From contig NZ_CATNVB010000022.1 of NCBI RefSeq assembly GCF_951230165.1, positions 1 to 43,125 on the forward strand: a stretch of 43,125 nucleotides of DNA, in the 5' to 3' direction. Under the pieces are notes generated by a model. It saw nothing but the letters and a program-made list of their open reading frames with translations. It did not search any database and had not been told where the DNA came from. Below, one piece after another: positions 15,514-23,516 of the stretch (its first letter is position 1; each line of letters starts with the position of its first letter). The translations under genes were made by a program, and so were the position numbers. The stretch is from Lentilactobacillus sp. Marseille-Q4993 (GTDB lineage: Bacteria > Bacillota > Bacilli > Lactobacillales > Lactobacillaceae).

Positions 15514-16272
15514 ATGGAAAACGTTTCAATTGAGTATGAGCAGTGCGTCATCGATACGTGTGTTCTTGCGGGTAAGATTATGATTGAGAGTGGCTCAGAA
15601 ATGACTAGAGTTGATGATACAATCAAGCGAATTGCCAAAAATGCAGGTATGGAGGACGCAAAGGCGTACATTACAATTACCGGAATAATAATGTCAGGTT
15701 CACGAAATATTGGTGCTCAGGTGACGCCGATTGAAAAACGAGAGTTTGATATGGAAAAGATTGCGAAGGTTAATCAACTTTCACGGCAGTTTGCGGCTAA
15801 GAGTATTTCAATTGAGGATTTCCACGATAATTTAGTTCATATTGATGATTTAGTTGCTAAATTTCCGCTTTGGCTCCAAATGCTTGGAGCGGCAATGATA
15901 TCTGGCCCGTTGGTGTTAGTTTTCAGAAACAACCTAAAAGATGTGATTATCACGGGGATTGTTGGGATGCTTGGCTGGTTGGTATATTATTTACTCAGCA
16001 AATACATCCGAGTTCGGGTTCTTAGTGAATTTGTGGCGGCAATTGTCATTGCTGTGTTAGCTGTACTGGTGGTCCGATTTGGATTGGGTACAAAAGTGGA
16101 TGATGTAATTGTGGGATCGTTGATGCCATTGGTACCTGGGATTCCGGTAACTAATTCGGTTAGGGATGCCCTATCAGGTAACCTAATCAGTGGTCCAGCT
16201 CGAGGCATTGAAGCCTTGATCAGTGCTGGGGCCCTTGGATTTGGCGTTGCAATCGTCTTGCACTTCATGTGA
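15514..16272 (+). CDS. Threonine/serine exporter, large subunit (ThrE N-terminal half, DUF1212)
   Basis: A 252-residue protein. ATG 15514 follows GAGG. A soluble domain of about 115 residues contains the family's MIESGSEMTRVDDTI segment; about five helices follow. The last part, GSLMPLVPGIPVTNSVRD, is the conserved LxPGxxxTN core of ThrE. In many bacteria the ThrE exporter is split into this protein and a small second subunit, as here; the partner starts nine bases after the stop. Export of threonine, serine or dicarboxylates has been shown for relatives. Confidence 0.88.
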   Translation: MENVSIEYEQCVIDTCVLAGKIMIESGSEMTRVDDTIKRIAKNAGMEDAKAYITITGIIMSGSRNIGAQVTPIEKREFDMEKIAKVNQLSRQFAAKSISIEDFHDNLVHIDDLVAKFPLWLQMLGAAMISGPLVLVFRNNLKDVIITGIVGMLGWLVYYLLSKYIRVRVLSEFVAAIVIAVLAVLVVRFGLGTKVDDVIVGSLMPLVPGIPVTNSVRDALSGNLISGPARGIEALISAGALGFGVAIVLHFM

Positions 16273-16281
16273 GGAAACGAT

Positions 16282-16740
16282 ATGTGGATATTTATTATCA
16301 AAATTATATGCGTGTATTTATCAGCTGTGGGTTTTGGCCTGATTATCAATCTTCCCCATAAAGCATTAAATGCGGCTGGAATCAACGGAGTTATCGGTTG
16401 GCTAGTCTACTTTACGATTCTGCAGAACTTCGGTGGCCTTGCTTCAGCTAACTTCTTTGGTGGGTTATCCGTTGGTCTGGTGTCAATTGTAGTGGCACGA
16501 TTTAAAAAGATGCCAGCAATCCTCTTTGACGTACCAGGACTGGTTCCATTAGTGCCAGGTGGTCAAGCTTATAACGCCATCAAAAACTTTGCGTTAGGCA
16601 ACTATAACGTTGCATTTGATTTTTTAGCTCAAGTGATATGGATAGCTGGTTCAATTGCACTCGGTTTTATCGTTGCTGAACTATGTTTAAAGGTTGAAAA
16701 ACGGGTTCGGAAAATTACGGGTTCCAAACCAATAATTTAA
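16282..16740 (+). CDS. Threonine/serine exporter, small subunit (ThrE C-terminal half, DUF3815)
   Basis: A 152-residue membrane protein with about four helices, corresponding to the second half of ThrE. GAGGAAACG precedes ATG 16282. The signature repeats that of the partner subunit: FDVPGLVPLVPGGQAYNAI, which suggests the two halves are related by duplication. It pairs with the preceding DUF1212 protein, and a terminator closes the unit. Confidence 0.88.
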   Translation: MWIFIIKIICVYLSAVGFGLIINLPHKALNAAGINGVIGWLVYFTILQNFGGLASANFFGGLSVGLVSIVVARFKKMPAILFDVPGLVPLVPGGQAYNAIKNFALGNYNVAFDFLAQVIWIAGSIALGFIVAELCLKVEKRVRKITGSKPII

Positions 16741-16749
16741 TTTCTAATA

Positions 16750-16790
16750 ACTGCTTACTTGTCATAAAAGACGGGTGAGCAGTTTTTTTG
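16750..16790 (+). terminator. Terminator after the exporter genes
   Basis: ACTGCTTAC (16750-16758) pairs with GTGAGCAGT (16775-16783) with one G-U pair; TTTTTTT follows. Confidence 0.85.
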
Positions 16791-16799
16791 TTTTTTTGC

Positions 16800-16863
16800 T
16801 TGACGGGAATTTGAAAACTATGTATTATGTGTTTGTTGAATGATATTATATAACATATAATAT
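16800..16863 (+). promoter_or_regulatory. Promoter and operator-like palindrome of the PadR operon
   Basis: TTGACG (16800-16805), 17 bp, TATTAT (16823-16828). Just after the expected start, ATATTATA (16843-16850), TAACA, TATAATAT (16856-16863) is a perfect inverted repeat. PadR proteins bind A/T-rich dyads of this kind, often their own promoter, so autorepression is a reasonable inference. Confidence 0.7.
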
Positions 16864-16878
16864 TGTGGAGGTGAAAAT

Positions 16879-17199
16879 ATGGCGATTCAAATGACGTCGG
16901 AATTGTTAGACGGAAGTGTTTTGGGAATACTGACTGGTGGAGATTACTATGGCTACGCGCTTACGCAAAAAGTTCAGGAGTATGTACCAGTATCAGAGTC
17001 CACAATGTATCCAGTTCTACGACGATTAAAGAAGAATAATTATTTGACCACTTATGATGAACCCTACCAAGGGCGTAATCGTAGGTATTACAAAATTACT
17101 GATGAGGGTAAAGATAAGCTACAGGAAATCAGAAGTGAGTGGACCGAATTTAAAAGTCAGATCGATAAATTAATTGAAGGAAGTGATTTAAGTGAATGA
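16879..17199 (+). CDS. PadR-family transcriptional regulator
   Basis: A 106-residue winged-helix repressor of the short PadR-s2 type. ATG 16879 follows GTGGAGGTG. Family marks are LLDGSVLGIL, GGDYYGYALTQKV, the recognition segment SESTMYPVLRRLKKNNYL and the wing GRNRRYYKIT. A short C-terminal helix provides the dimer interface. The gene overlaps the DUF1700 gene by eight bases. In Firmicutes this gene order (PadR, DUF1700, DUF4097) is frequent in cell-envelope stress loci, where the regulator responds to membrane-active compounds; the inducer is not known here. Confidence 0.9.
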   Translation: MAIQMTSELLDGSVLGILTGGDYYGYALTQKVQEYVPVSESTMYPVLRRLKKNNYLTTYDEPYQGRNRRYYKITDEGKDKLQEIRSEWTEFKSQIDKLIEGSDLSE

Positions 17200-17824
17200 G
17201 TATTTAGAAACGTTAAAGGGCCATCTTAGTCAACTATCAGGAGCTGAACTAGATGAAGTACTAGATTTTTATTCGGAGTATTTGCAAGATGGTGGTTTTA
17301 CCACTTATGAGCAGGCCGTCGATGAGCTAGGAACCCCAAAGCAAGTTGCTCGAAAGATATTGGCAGATTATTCCATTAAGGAAGGGGACCAGAAAGCTCA
17401 GACTGCGACGGGATCACGGGTAGACAAGCCCAAGAATGACGTGAAAACAATTTGGTTGATTGTTTTAGCGATTTTATCAACTCCGATTACGATCCCGATG
17501 GCAATTGTATTATTTGCCTTTGGCGGTGTCGCCGTGGCAGTTAGTGGAGCAATGGTAGTTGGAATTGTTGGGGTAATTTTTGGTTTCTTGTTCGCTGCAG
17601 TTATGATGTTGTTTGCGGGTGTTGCGGTGATTGCGTCGTCAACTTGGACTGGTGTTTACTACCTTGGCCTTGGCTTATTGATTCTGGGAATATTTGTTAT
17701 TGCCATTCCAGTCGCAAAATGGTTTATCGAACTGATATTTCACTGGATGTCGGTATTCTTTAAGTGGGTATATTCGAAAACGGTTACTAAAAACAAGGCA
17801 GAAAAGAGGGCTGATCACAAATGA
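17192..17824 (+). CDS. DUF1700 (HAAS domain) membrane protein
   Basis: A 210-residue protein starting at GTG 17192, inside the end of the PadR gene; the nearby ATG is out of frame. Residues about 1-65 are the HAAS domain, helical, with LSQLSGAELDEVLDFYSEYL and DELGTPKQVARKIL. Several hydrophobic helices follow (about 88-190), rich in Gly, Ala and Val, and a basic tail. It overlaps the DUF4097 gene by ATGA. HAAS proteins next to PadR regulators are thought to take part in membrane sensing; direct function is unproven. Confidence 0.85.
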   Translation: MNEYLETLKGHLSQLSGAELDEVLDFYSEYLQDGGFTTYEQAVDELGTPKQVARKILADYSIKEGDQKAQTATGSRVDKPKNDVKTIWLIVLAILSTPITIPMAIVLFAFGGVAVAVSGAMVVGIVGVIFGFLFAAVMMLFAGVAVIASSTWTGVYYLGLGLLILGIFVIAIPVAKWFIELIFHWMSVFFKWVYSKTVTKNKAEKRADHK

Positions 17825-18744
17825 AAAAGACGTTTATAACTGGAATCGTAATGATTTTCTTGGGCACCCTTTTGTTTGGAATCGGCTACGCAAAGGGTGG
17901 TAATAAGAATGTTGGTTGGCATAATGGTGGCTTTGAAGTTGATAATTCTAAAGTTGTTGACAAACATTTTGGGATGGTTAAACAACTCAAGTTGGCAACC
18001 ACTGAGGATGTTACGGTCAAAAAATATAACGGTAGCGACGTTAAGGTTCATTACCAGGACAGCGCAAAGGTAAAGTATGATAAGACTTCTAAAGTGCTGG
18101 CCATTGATGCAACGATGATGGGGGCTCACAGCTTTGGGTTTATGTGGTCCGATGATGATGAAGATACACCAATCACGATTTATATTCCTAAGAAGAATGA
18201 CTTGAAAGTGATTGATAGTTCTACAAGTGAAACACTGACGGTCCAAAACCTAAACTTAAATCGGATTTCGGTTGATCATAATGATGGGCTGACTCTTGAT
18301 AACGTTAAGTTACAACGGGGATTGAAAGTAGATTCCGACTCAGATATTGATTTTTCAAGAGTTGAAGCACCATTCATCTCAGTTGATAGCTCTGATGGGG
18401 ATATGCAGATTCGAGATTCTAAGTTTGATAAATCAGCTAGTTCACTTTCCACATCAGACGGTGACGTTGATATAAGTGATTCGAGATTTGTTAAACTAAG
18501 TGCGGAGACCAGTGATGGCGATATCACTTTTGATAATTTGGATATCAAGAAGTCGCTAACCGGCGACACATCAGATGGTGATGTTGACGTGACGGTTAAG
18601 GATAAGAAAAATTTATCAATCAGTACGGATGTCACCGATGGAGATAGCTCAATCTTTGGTAGTTCGAGAAGTACCTATAAAAATGGTAAGGCAAACATTA
18701 GTTATAAATTTGGAACAACTGATGGTGACGTTACCGTGAGATAG
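17821..18744 (+). CDS. DUF4097 family beta-repeat protein, membrane-anchored
   Basis: A 307-residue protein with one N-terminal hydrophobic segment (about 5-23) that acts as signal or anchor, then an all-beta domain. From about residue 185 the sequence repeats a unit built on S/T-DGD: SSDGDMQI, TSDGDVDI, TSDGDITF, TSDGDVDV, VTDGDSSI and TTDGDVTV, spaced about 20-23 residues, as expected for rungs of a right-handed beta-helix. DUF4097 occurs in envelope-stress proteins such as YvlB and LiaX. The start overlaps the DUF1700 stop, so it is the effector end of the PadR operon. A hairpin repeat begins exactly at its stop codon. Confidence 0.85.
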   Translation: MKKTFITGIVMIFLGTLLFGIGYAKGGNKNVGWHNGGFEVDNSKVVDKHFGMVKQLKLATTEDVTVKKYNGSDVKVHYQDSAKVKYDKTSKVLAIDATMMGAHSFGFMWSDDDEDTPITIYIPKKNDLKVIDSSTSETLTVQNLNLNRISVDHNDGLTLDNVKLQRGLKVDSDSDIDFSRVEAPFISVDSSDGDMQIRDSKFDKSASSLSTSDGDVDISDSRFVKLSAETSDGDITFDNLDIKKSLTGDTSDGDVDVTVKDKKNLSISTDVTDGDSSIFGSSRSTYKNGKANISYKFGTTDGDVTVR

Positions 18745-18842
18745 GGAGCACTACAGAAATCTTTGATTTCGTCTTAGTGCCCCAGCAAGAACAATAATTA
18801 GTGAATTTTTCGATGTTATTAGTTATGTTCCAACCACTTAGG
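18744..18842. repeat. Dispersed GTGGGACA-type element, short diverged copy
   Basis: The left end, GGGAGCACTACAGAAA, resembles GGGAGTGGGACAGAAA at 26870. A hairpin follows (GAAATC, TTT, GATTTC, 18756-18770), in the same place as the GAAAGCAT/ATGCTTTC stem of the 26872 copy but with different bases. TTTCGTC and CCCC are shared. The right end 18820-18842 is the reverse complement of 10821-10843 with one difference. Confidence 0.65.
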
Positions 18843-18855
18843 AAAGGTTGATAAG

Positions 18856-18906
18856 AAAAAGGCCTCAATCCTAATTCCACTATGGAAATTAGCATTGAGG
18901 CTTTTT
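18856..18906. terminator. Bidirectional terminator between DUF4097 and DUF1634 genes
   Basis: AAAAAGGCCTCAAT and ATTGAGGCTTTTTA form the base of a hairpin that continues with CTAATTCC/GGAAATTAG. A run on one side and T run on the other serve both converging units. Confidence 0.9.
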
Positions 18907-18918
18907 AGCTGTTGGAAA

Positions 18919-19299
18919 CTATCTTGTCACAATTCCAAACACAAAACTGATTGCCAGGATCACAAGAACAATGGTTGTAATGATGACATATAGTTTGTCA
19001 CCCTCAACCCAGAAGGAGTAGATCGAAACGACTACTCGTAAAATAGGGGTAAGAATTAACAGGAACACCCCAAACATCATAATTGCGTATGGCTTAAGGG
19101 CAATGGTTCCTGTAAAGATACTTCTAAATGTATCGGGAAAGGTGTTAGCTGGATAACCAGTTGTTTGGGTTACAAACAGCAAAATCAGCCCAATTCCCAT
19201 AACAACAGCGGAAATGATAACTCCAATTCTAAGAATCTTGCCGATAATCATCTCAACGTCGTTCATTTCTTCAGATACGTTTTTTTGCTTATCGTTCAT
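18919..19299 (-). CDS. DUF1634 family membrane protein
   Basis: A 126-residue protein with three membrane helices (about 28-48, 68-88 and 104-124) and an acidic N terminus. DUF1634 genes are commonly found next to TauE/SafE permeases, as here. It starts one base after the stop of the TauE gene, and its ribosome binding site AAGGGG lies in that gene's last codons, so translation is coupled. It is presumably an accessory subunit; function not established. Confidence 0.85.
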   Translation of the reverse strand: MNDKQKNVSEEMNDVEMIIGKILRIGVIISAVVMGIGLILLFVTQTTGYPANTFPDTFRSIFTGTIALKPYAIMMFGVFLLILTPILRVVVSIYSFWVEGDKLYVIITTIVLVILAISFVFGIVTR

Positions 19300-19300
19300 A

Positions 19301-20137
19301 TTATCTCAGCCCCTTCATAAACATTTCGATTCCAATATAGAAAAGGATTGGGATAAAAATAATTCTAATTGTTTTGGCAGTCATTCGCTGCATGATTCGA
19401 GAACCGATGGTTGCACCTACAAGAATGCCAAGGGCCAAAGGAACAGCAATGTGGGGTTTGATGGAACCGTTAAAGTAGTAAACCGTAGCGGAAGCAGCGG
19501 CGGTAACCCCCATCATTAAGTTACTAGTCGAGGTAGATGCCTTGAGGGGCATTTTCATGACGGTGTCCATGGCGATCACTTTGAATGCCCCAGAACCAAT
19601 TCCTAACAAACCACTAGCGATTCCGGCTCCAAACATAACTGAGAGGCCGCCAGGGATGTTTTCAACTTGATAGTCGACAGTTTGCTTAGTTGCTTTGTCG
19701 TAGTACGAACTATCCAGGTTGAACTTTTCAGCTAATCGGTCAGGATCAGCTCTATGAAGGACTTCTTGCTTACTTCTAAGTTTCCTGATTGAATTGTATG
19801 CCGAGAATAATAGGAGAGCTCCAAACAAAAAGTATAGAAACTTTGGGTTAAGAATCCCAGTTAATAAAGCTCCTGCCAGAGCTCCGACAGTGGTGGCAAT
19901 TTCTAGAAACATTGCTACCCGAAGATTAAGGACTTGATCCTTCAAGTAGGCAATCGTTGACCCTGAACTGGTCGCGATAACGGCAATGATGCTGGCTCCA
20001 ATCGCATACTTGATGTCCACGCCCATTACGAGGGTCAAAATGGGGGTGATAATCATTCCACCACCAATTCCAAGGATGGCACCAGCGATTCCAGCAAATA
20101 AGCCGATTAAGACCATAATGAATGCAAAATGTATCAA
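19301..20137 (-). CDS. TauE/SafE family anion permease
   Basis: A 278-residue membrane protein with about eight helices in two homologous halves. Each half starts with a glycine-rich signature: GAILGIGGGMIITPIL near the N terminus and GIASGLLGIGSGAFKVI after the central loop. The family exports sulfite, sulfonates or other small organic anions; the substrate here is unknown. I place the start at TTG 20137, eight bases after AGGAG. A GTG at 20146 would lie directly on that site. Between the halves is a soluble loop of about 50 residues. Co-transcribed with DUF1634. Confidence 0.85.
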   Translation of the reverse strand: MIHFAFIMVLIGLFAGIAGAILGIGGGMIITPILTLVMGVDIKYAIGASIIAVIATSSGSTIAYLKDQVLNLRVAMFLEIATTVGALAGALLTGILNPKFLYFLFGALLLFSAYNSIRKLRSKQEVLHRADPDRLAEKFNLDSSYYDKATKQTVDYQVENIPGGLSVMFGAGIASGLLGIGSGAFKVIAMDTVMKMPLKASTSTSNLMMGVTAAASATVYYFNGSIKPHIAVPLALGILVGATIGSRIMQRMTAKTIRIIFIPILFYIGIEMFMKGLR

Positions 20138-20246
20138 TTTCTTCACTCCTGAATTAAATATATAAAACCCTTGCGAGTATACTCTAACTAAGAAATATTT
20201 AAAAGTTTTAAAATAAAATTGGTAGGCAAGAGTCCGCTGAAAATTA

Positions 20247-20255
20247 TGCTATACT
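20247..20255 (+). promoter_or_regulatory. Extended -10 promoter of the PAP2 gene
   Basis: TGC followed by TATACT (20250-20255), with no strong -35 element at the right distance. The PAP2 start codon is 34 bp downstream. Confidence 0.5.
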
Positions 20256-20288
20256 TGATGGCAGACAGTAAGAGAGGATTGTTTAATA

Positions 20289-20972
20289 ATGTATAGTAAT
20301 GACGTTACGCTGATACAGCCTGATAAAAACCGTCTCGCTAAGTTCATTGTTAGCTTCATATTAGCGACATTCGTTACAGTGTCTGTGTCATTTAATTTTG
20401 CGTATTTGCAATTTTTAGATTCATTAGTGACTTCTGGGATTCAAGGTAAACTTTCAGCTGGGGGCGAAAGATTCTACACGATTATTTCGTTTTTGGCTAG
20501 TCCGAAGATGGATATTTTTTGGATATTAGTGTTGGCATTTTTCCTTTGGGGTTTCAAGTATAAGATTCCTGCGTTGTTCGCGATTTGCACCCTTTTTGGT
20601 GGTGATATCGTTGGGTTTATTATTAAAAATATAATTAAACGTCATCGGCCACCACTTCATTTAGCAGCGGATGATGGGTATAGTTTTCCTAGTGGTCATG
20701 TTTTGGGAATCTTCTTGGTCCTCGCAATGGTTTGGGTCATTGTGGTACCAATCGTCCAAAACCTAAGTATCAGGATTTTAATCAGAGTACTGATTGTTAT
20801 CGTGGTAGCGCTGGTAATGATGTCACGAGTATATCTCAATGCTCACTATCCAACGGATACGATTGGAGCCGGATTGATTTCCTATACTTGGCTTCAACTG
20901 AGTGAGATGTTATACCCAACGGTTGCTCGGTGGTTACAACAGTTTAGATTTGTTAGAAATTCAATTGCTTAA
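20289..20972 (+). CDS. PAP2-family membrane phosphatase
   Basis: A 227-residue integral membrane enzyme with six helices. All three PAP2 signature blocks are present: KNIIKRHRP (residues about 114-122), FPSGH (about 133-137, catalytic His) and SRVYLNAHYPTD (about 178-189, second catalytic His). Relatives dephosphorylate undecaprenyl pyrophosphate, phosphatidic acid or phosphatidylglycerol phosphate on the outer face of the membrane; recycling of undecaprenyl pyrophosphate is a likely but unproven role. Single gene with its own promoter and terminator. Confidence 0.9.
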   Translation: MYSNDVTLIQPDKNRLAKFIVSFILATFVTVSVSFNFAYLQFLDSLVTSGIQGKLSAGGERFYTIISFLASPKMDIFWILVLAFFLWGFKYKIPALFAICTLFGGDIVGFIIKNIIKRHRPPLHLAADDGYSFPSGHVLGIFLVLAMVWVIVVPIVQNLSIRILIRVLIVIVVALVMMSRVYLNAHYPTDTIGAGLISYTWLQLSEMLYPTVARWLQQFRFVRNSIA

Positions 20973-20979
20973 AAGTGGG

Positions 20980-21003
20980 AGTCGGTTATTACCGGCTTTT
21001 TTT
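20980..21003 (+). terminator. Terminator after PAP2 gene
   Basis: AGTCGGT, loop TATT, ACCGGCT, then TTTTTTT; one G-U pair. Confidence 0.85.
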
Positions 21004-21049
21004 GTTCAAATAAAGGCCATAAAAGCGATCGTGGAAAGGACAATCTTTG

Positions 21050-21562
21050 ATGGAACCCAAAAATAATGAGGATATTGCTATTCGCCGATTAACTATCGAT
21101 GATTTGGCAACTTATAATCGAATTATTCAAGATAAACGAGTTGCCGAGCCGTTGGGATATACAAATATGAGTAATTTTACGATATCAGAAACCTCCTTTG
21201 CCCATCAGTTGAGTGAAACGATGGCATTTGCAGTTGTTATGCAAGGCGAAGTGATTGGTAGCGTGATTTTGGCGCCAACGATTGGAATTGATATGCAGGA
21301 AAATGATGAGGAAGTCGAACTCAGCTACTTTATTGACCCAAAATGGTGGGAAAATGGCTTTGCTAAGGTTGCTTTAAAAAAAGTTTTTTTGATATTACGA
21401 GACAAAACGAAAATCAAAAGTGTTATTTCCAGTGTTTTTGAAAATAATTTTCGTTCAATTGGTCTACTTTCTGACCTGGGATTTGAAAAAAATGGTCATT
21501 ATCTTAATCAATTTACTGGGAAAAATGAAATCCAGTTTAAATTGCGGTTTAATCGGGTTTAA
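21050..21562 (+). CDS. GNAT acetyltransferase, RimJ/RimL type
   Basis: A 170-residue protein. ATG 21050 is chosen because GGAAAGGA lies nine bases upstream; an in-frame TTG precedes it directly. The N-terminal AIRRLTIDDLATYNRI and the central VELSYFIDPKWWENGFAKVAL, with the acetyl-CoA loop ENGFAK, are typical of the RimJ/RimL subgroup, which acetylates protein N termini, antibiotics or small amines. C-terminal NNFRSIGLLSDLGFEKNGHY closes the fold. Substrate unknown. The next unit starts with a lysine riboswitch and its own promoter. Confidence 0.85.
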   Translation: MEPKNNEDIAIRRLTIDDLATYNRIIQDKRVAEPLGYTNMSNFTISETSFAHQLSETMAFAVVMQGEVIGSVILAPTIGIDMQENDEEVELSYFIDPKWWENGFAKVALKKVFLILRDKTKIKSVISSVFENNFRSIGLLSDLGFEKNGHYLNQFTGKNEIQFKLRFNRV

Positions 21563-21572
21563 GAGATTTGAT

Positions 21573-21601
21573 TTGTCAAATTAGTCAGAATAGAGTACAC
21601 T
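21573..21601 (+). promoter_or_regulatory. Promoter of the lysine riboswitch-lysP unit
   Basis: TTGTCA (21573-21578), 17 bp, TACACT (21596-21601). The -10 region lies in the palindrome TAGAGTACACTCTA (21591-21604). Confidence 0.6.
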
Positions 21602-21625
21602 CTATCAGTAAAATTAAATATATTC

Positions 21626-21850
21626 GAAGTAGAGGCGCGTTTGCCAATAGTAGAGTCTAGGAGCTTGAAGGAAGCTGTGATTAGATTTGAAAGGGGTCGA
21701 CGCCGAAATGGGACTCTCTCCTTTAGGGAGTTCTGTTGGGGCTTAGCTCAATAAGCTAAGGACTGTCGTGGAATTCCACGGAGTGCTATTAAGAGATTAA
21801 AACAATGCCCCCTCTTCAATTACTATTTTTGGAGAGGGATTTGTTTTTTC
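21626..21850 (+). promoter_or_regulatory. Lysine riboswitch (L box) with terminator
   Basis: Conserved L-box elements in order: AGAGGCGC, AGTAGAG, GAAAGGGG, CGCCGAAATGGGA, GGGGC, GACTGTC and GGAGTGCTA (ending about 21788), forming the five-helix aptamer. The expression platform is a terminator, CCCTCT (21810-21815) with AGAGGG (21833-21838) followed by TTTGTTTTTT. Lysine binding should favour termination, so the permease is made when lysine is scarce. The riboswitch supports lysine as the permease substrate. Confidence 0.93.
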
Positions 21851-21892
21851 TTTGAAAAGCTAGTTTGCTTTGAAAAGTAAGGAGAATTTTTT

Positions 21893-23365
21893 ATGGATGA
21901 AGATGTAAATAACGATCAGGTTAAGCGGGGGCTAAAGTCCCGGCATGTATCAATGATCGCTCTTGGCGGATGTATTGGAACTGGATTGTTTGTTGCTAGT
22001 GGGTCTGCGGTTAGCACGGCGGGTCCCGGCGGGGCGTTGGTTGCATATGCATTGATGGGTACCATGGTATATTTTCTGATGACAAGTTTGGGTGAAATGG
22101 CAACTAATATGCCAATTTCAGGTTCGTTTGCTGCTTACTCAGCAAAGTACGTTGACCCCGCCTTAGGTTTCGCAATGGGATGGAATTACTGGTTCAACTG
22201 GGCAATTACCGTTGCGGTTGATGTTAGTACCGTTGCCCTCGTTATGAAGTTTTGGCTGCCAGACGTTCCGTCATGGATTTGGAGTGGAGCGGCGTTACTG
22301 CTGATTTTCTTGATCAACGCAATGTCAGTTAGGACGTTTGGTGAAACGGAATTCTGGATGTCATTGATCAAGGTGGTTACGATCATCATCTTCTTAGCAG
22401 TAGGGATTCTAACGATTTTTGGAATTATGGGTGGTCACTTCATCGGGCTTAAGAATTTTACGATTAAGGACGCGCCGTTTGCTGGTGGGATTCCGCCAAT
22501 TATCTCAGTGTTCGTTGTTGCTGGATTTTCATTCCAAGGAACCGAATTGGTCGGAATTACTGCCGGTGAATCACAAGATCCATCACATAGTGTGCCAAAG
22601 GCTATCAATGAAGTGTTCTGGCGAATTATTCTATTCTATATCTTAGCTATTGCTGTGATTGCTGCTATTTTGCCATATACTAGTCATTCACTACTTGGCT
22701 CAGACGCTAGCGATATTGCAATCAGTCCATTTACGTTGGTATTTCAACGAGCTGGTTTAGCAGCTGCAGCTAGTGTTATGAATGCGGTTATCTTAACATC
22801 AGTGATTTCCTCAGCGAACTCAGGGATGTACGCATCAACCAGAATGCTTTACTCATTGGCTAATACTGGTTACGCTCCAAAGGTGCTTGGCAAGACAGCC
22901 TCAAACGGAATTCCTTACAACTCATTGTTGGTAACCACGGCTGTTGCCTTATTGACGTTTATTTCAAGTATTGCTGGCCCTCAAATCTACCTTTGGCTAG
23001 TCGCTGCATCTGGCCTTACAGGCTTTATTGCTTGGTTCGGAATCGCCATTTCTCATTACCGATTTAGGAAGGCGTTCATCAAGCAGGGACATGATTTGAA
23101 GGAACTCAAGTATCACGCAAAGTGGTTCCCATTCGGACCAATTCTTTGTTTGATTCTTTGTATTCTTGTTATCATCGGTCAGGATCCAAGCTCGTTTGTT
23201 CACTTCGAATGGAAGCAAATCTTAGTTACCTATATGAGTGTGCCACTTGTTGTTATTCTCTATGTAGTTTACAAACTAAAGCACCACACAAAGGTGATTC
23301 CATTGGACGAGGTTGACGTAAGTCCTTCTGAAGAGGAACAGGATTTATCTAAATTAAATAAGTAA
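21893..23365 (+). CDS. lysP: Lysine-specific permease, amino acid-polyamine-organocation superfamily
   Basis: A 490-residue transporter with twelve membrane helices. AAGGAG precedes ATG 21893. The N-terminal segment LKSRHVSMIALGGCIGTGLF is the family signature of amino acid permeases, with the unwound GGCIGTG stretch of helix 1 that contacts the substrate backbone. GFSFQGTELVGITAGES in helix 6 is characteristic of LysP and close basic amino acid permeases. The lysine riboswitch upstream fixes the substrate better than sequence alone. Proton-coupled import is expected. The C-terminal tail is acidic. Terminator follows. Confidence 0.93.
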   Translation: MDEDVNNDQVKRGLKSRHVSMIALGGCIGTGLFVASGSAVSTAGPGGALVAYALMGTMVYFLMTSLGEMATNMPISGSFAAYSAKYVDPALGFAMGWNYWFNWAITVAVDVSTVALVMKFWLPDVPSWIWSGAALLLIFLINAMSVRTFGETEFWMSLIKVVTIIIFLAVGILTIFGIMGGHFIGLKNFTIKDAPFAGGIPPIISVFVVAGFSFQGTELVGITAGESQDPSHSVPKAINEVFWRIILFYILAIAVIAAILPYTSHSLLGSDASDIAISPFTLVFQRAGLAAAASVMNAVILTSVISSANSGMYASTRMLYSLANTGYAPKVLGKTASNGIPYNSLLVTTAVALLTFISSIAGPQIYLWLVAASGLTGFIAWFGIAISHYRFRKAFIKQGHDLKELKYHAKWFPFGPILCLILCILVIIGQDPSSFVHFEWKQILVTYMSVPLVVILYVVYKLKHHTKVIPLDEVDVSPSEEEQDLSKLNK

Positions 23366-23373
23366 TCTAAATT

Positions 23374-23402
23374 GGTCTAACTAATATGTTAGGCCTTTTT
23401 AT
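23374..23402 (+). terminator. Terminator after lysP
   Basis: GGTCTAAC, loop TAATAT, GTTAGGCC, then TTTTTATTTTT; one G-T mismatch pairable as wobble. Confidence 0.85.
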
Positions 23403-23465
23403 TTTTGAAAAAAATCTTTCACAAGGCTAATGTAAAAGACTTTCACTTTGCATTTTTGATATTCA

Positions 23466-23495
23466 TTGGTTACAATTGATTGCAATTGGTATATT
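23466..23495 (+). promoter_or_regulatory. Promoter of the aldolase gene
   Basis: TTGGTT (23466-23471), 18 bp, TATATT (23490-23495). The spacer contains CAATTG twice (23473 and 23483), a possible operator dyad. Confidence 0.5.
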
Positions 23496-23516
23496 AAACT
23501 TAGAGGTGGATATAAA

